Source: Rikenella microfusus (GTDB lineage: Bacteria; Bacteroidota; Bacteroidia; Bacteroidales; Tenuifilaceae). Taken from it: a DNA stretch of 64,000 nucleotides. Below the pieces are notes generated by a model. That model saw only the letters and a list, made by a program, of their open reading frames with translations. It was not told the origin of the DNA and did no database searches. The stretch is from contig DYKO01000003.1 in the NCBI GenBank assembly GCA_020722565.1, positions 62,001 through 126,000 of the forward strand, read 5' to 3'. The position numbers and the translations under genes were made by a program. Shown piece after piece: positions 62,290 to 64,000 of this stretch; the first letter of the stretch is position 1, and each line of letters begins with the position of its first letter.

Positions 62290-64000
62290 TTACTTTGCTT
62301 TAGCTCGGCGTTTACGCTCGTTTTCATCGAGGTAAATTTTTCGCAACCTAATAGCTTTAGGGGTAATTTCAACGTATTCATCCTCTTGGATATACTCCAA
62401 CGCCTCTTCCAGGCTGAATCGGATTGAAGGGGCTAGGAAGATTTTTTCGTCGGAGCCGGAGGCCCGCATATTTGAAAGTTTTTTTGATTTGGTTACGTTA
62501 ACCACGATATCGTCGGGGCGGGTGTTTTCACCAACCACCTGGCCGGCATACACGTCGTCGTGCTCATCGATAAAGAAGCGCCCCCTGTCCTGAAGTTTGC
62601 CCAGGGCATAGGCATAAGCGGTTCCACTCTCCATGGCTATAAGTGAACCATTGGTGCGGGTTTCAATTTCGCCACGATAGGGTTCAAAAGCCTTAAAGCG
62701 ATGCGACATTATGGCTTCGCCCGCGGTGGCAGTGAGAATGATATTCCGAAGCCCAATAATTCCCCTCGAGGGAATTTCGAATTCCAGGTGCACCCGGTCG
62801 TGTCGGCGATCCATTGAAAGGAGGGTTCCCTTTCGGCGGGTAACATGTTCAATAGCCTTTCCCGAAACATCTTCGGGCACATCGATGGTCAAAATTTCAA
62901 TGGGTTCGTGCTTAACGCCATCAATTTCTTTAATGATAACCTTAGGTTGACCAACCTGTAACTCGTAGCCCTCACGGCGCATGGTTTCAATTAGCACCGA
63001 AAGGTGCAGAACGCCACGACCGTAAACAGTAAAGGCATCGGCCGAATCGGTTTCCTCGACCCTAAGGGCAAGGTTTTTTTCCAGTTCGCGCATAAGGCGA
63101 TCCTTCAGATGACGTGAGGTTACATACTTACCATCGCGTCCAAAAAACGGTGAGTCGTTGATAGTAAAGAGCATGCTCATGGTGGGCTCATCAACAGCAA
63201 TGGAGGGCAGCGCCTCGGGATTCTCGAAATCGGCAACGGTATCGCCAATTTCAAAACCCTCAATTCCCACTAGGGCACAAATATCGCCTGAACGTACTTC
63301 GTCAACCTTCTTACGATCGAGCCCCTCAAAAACCAGCAGCTCCTTTATTCGGGTTTTAGCTACCTGTCCGTTGCGCTTAACCAGCGAAACGTTTTGTCCT
63401 GTCTCAAGTGTACCCCTGTGTAGCTTACCAATGGCAATACGCCCCACATAATTGGAGTAATCGAGCGAGGTAATAAGTAGCTGGGGTGTGCCGTTCAGCT
63501 GTAAAGGGGCAGGTATGTACTCCAAAATGCAATCGAGCAAAGGGGTAATATCGTTTGATGGTTTACGCCAATCGCGGCTCATCCAGCCCTCCTTGGCGCT
63601 ACCATAAATAGTGGGGAACTCCAGCTGTTCCTCGGTGGCGTCAAGGTTAAACATCAACTCATAAACCTGTTCCTGAACCTCCTCGGGGCGGCAGTTGGGT
63701 TTATCTACCTTATTAATAACCAATATGGGCTTAAGCCCTATAGCCAATGCCTTTTGGAGCACAAAACGTGTTTGGGGCATGGTGCCCTCAAAAGCATCTA
63801 CCAGCAGCAGAACGCCATCGGCCATATTCAGCACGCGCTCTACCTCTCCGCCAAAGTCGCTATGGCCAGGTGTGTCGATGATGTTAATTTTGTATCCTTT
63901 ATAGTTAACCGATACGTTTTTTGCCAAAATGGTGATACCACGCTCGCGTTCCAAATCGTTGCTATCAAGGATAAGTTCACCTGGTTTTTCGTGATCCTTG
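62290..64000 (-). CDS. typA: Ribosome-associated translational GTPase TypA/BipA, N-terminus cut by window edge
   Basis: A translational GTPase of the EF-G superfamily that acts in ribosome assembly and stress. 569 residues are visible; the true start lies beyond 64000, since the frame continues upstream through [11 protein letters not shown], which is the normal sequence before switch II, rather than beginning at the TTG-coded residue at 63954. DTPGHSDF and NKVDKPN are the G3 and G4 motifs; [30 protein letters not shown] is the BipA-type domain V. The stop is 84 bases from yceD. Confidence 0.95.
   Translation of the reverse strand, partial: KDHEKPGELILDSNDLERERGITILAKNVSVNYKGYKINIIDTPGHSDFGGEVERVLNMADGVLLLVDAFEGTMPQTRFVLQKALAIGLKPILVINKVDKPNCRPEEVQEQVYELMFNLDATEEQLEFPTIYGSAKEGWMSRDWRKPSNDITPLLDCILEYIPAPLQLNGTPQLLITSLDYSNYVGRIAIGKLHRGTLETGQNVSLVKRNGQVAKTRIKELLVFEGLDRKKVDEVRSGDICALVGIEGFEIGDTVADFENPEALPSIAVDEPTMSMLFTINDSPFFGRDGKYVTSRHLKDRLMRELEKNLALRVEETDSADAFTVYGRGVLHLSVLIETMRREGYELQVGQPKVIIKEIDGVKHEPIEILTIDVPEDVSGKAIEHVTRRKGTLLSMDRRHDRVHLEFEIPSRGIIGLRNIILTATAGEAIMSHRFKAFEPYRGEIETRTNGSLIAMESGTAYAYALGKLQDRGRFFIDEHDDVYAGQVVGENTRPDDIVVNVTKSKKLSNMRASGSDEKIFLAPSIRFSLEEALEYIQEDEYVEITPKAIRLRKIYLDENERKRRAKAK

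Noticed and set aside
1-64000. CRISPR arrays, tRNA or rRNA genes, integrases and intact insertion sequences
   Set aside because: No regularly spaced repeats, cloverleaf-like segments, conserved rRNA stretches, transposase or integrase motifs were seen in the gaps or frames.

Overview
The window looks like chromosomal DNA of a free-living member of the Bacteroidota, probably order Bacteroidales or Marinilabiliales. Supporting signs are promoters of the TAnnTTTG type, few Shine-Dalgarno sequences, a DUF4270 lipoprotein beside a GT5-only glycogen-synthase-like protein, a DksA-like protein without zinc cysteines, a YbeY with the HGxxHxxGYxD variant, and GxxExxY-type remnants. No tRNA, rRNA, CRISPR array, phage or intact transposon was seen.

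Layout. 1-10.3 kb holds very AT-rich housekeeping genes: mnmG (cut by the window edge), ybeY, a lone HATPase, an EnvC-like protein, dut and a flippase on the minus strand; a lipoprotein cyclophilin, pheS and a Crp/Fnr regulator on plus; ruvB and nadA on minus. From about 10.4 kb the base composition becomes clearly richer in G+C. 10.7-20.9 kb holds a BamA/TamA-like barrel, glmS, DUF4270, a GT5 protein, panC-panD, an UPF0104 membrane protein, metK with a possible SAM-sensing leader, and lgt.

21.3-42.1 kb is a surface-polysaccharide locus. On plus, fnlA-fnlB-fnlC would make UDP-L-FucNAc. On minus, a Wzi-like outer-membrane protein is followed (reading leftwards in transcription from 42.1 kb) by wza, wzc, wzx, an acetyltransferase, glycosyltransferases, a HisH/HisF-like/sugar-amidotransferase trio, a Wzy-like polymerase, more glycosyltransferases and a WecG/TagA family enzyme. 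The middle (27.9-38.5 kb) is strongly AT-rich and its left side carries gene debris: a broken GxxExxY gene between fnlA and fnlB, and an orphan fnlC fragment next to a 3 x 19 bp tandem repeat. fnlABC together with the amidation trio suggests an acetamidino sugar such as L-FucNAm in the polymer. No initiating phosphoglycosyltransferase is visible here.

42.5-52.7 kb holds a YIP1-like membrane protein, an orphan sigma-54 response regulator, a YdjM-like membrane protein, rlmD, an unrecognised secreted protein, a VanZ-like protein, and a three-gene set (outer-membrane barrel, small PstS-like periplasmic protein, methyl-accepting chemotaxis protein) that may form one sensory module. 53.1-64 kb holds ileS, the DksA-like gene, lspA, a class-II-like purE and a Sua5-type gene on plus, then the yceD-rpmF-plsX-fabH operon and typA (cut by the window edge) on minus.
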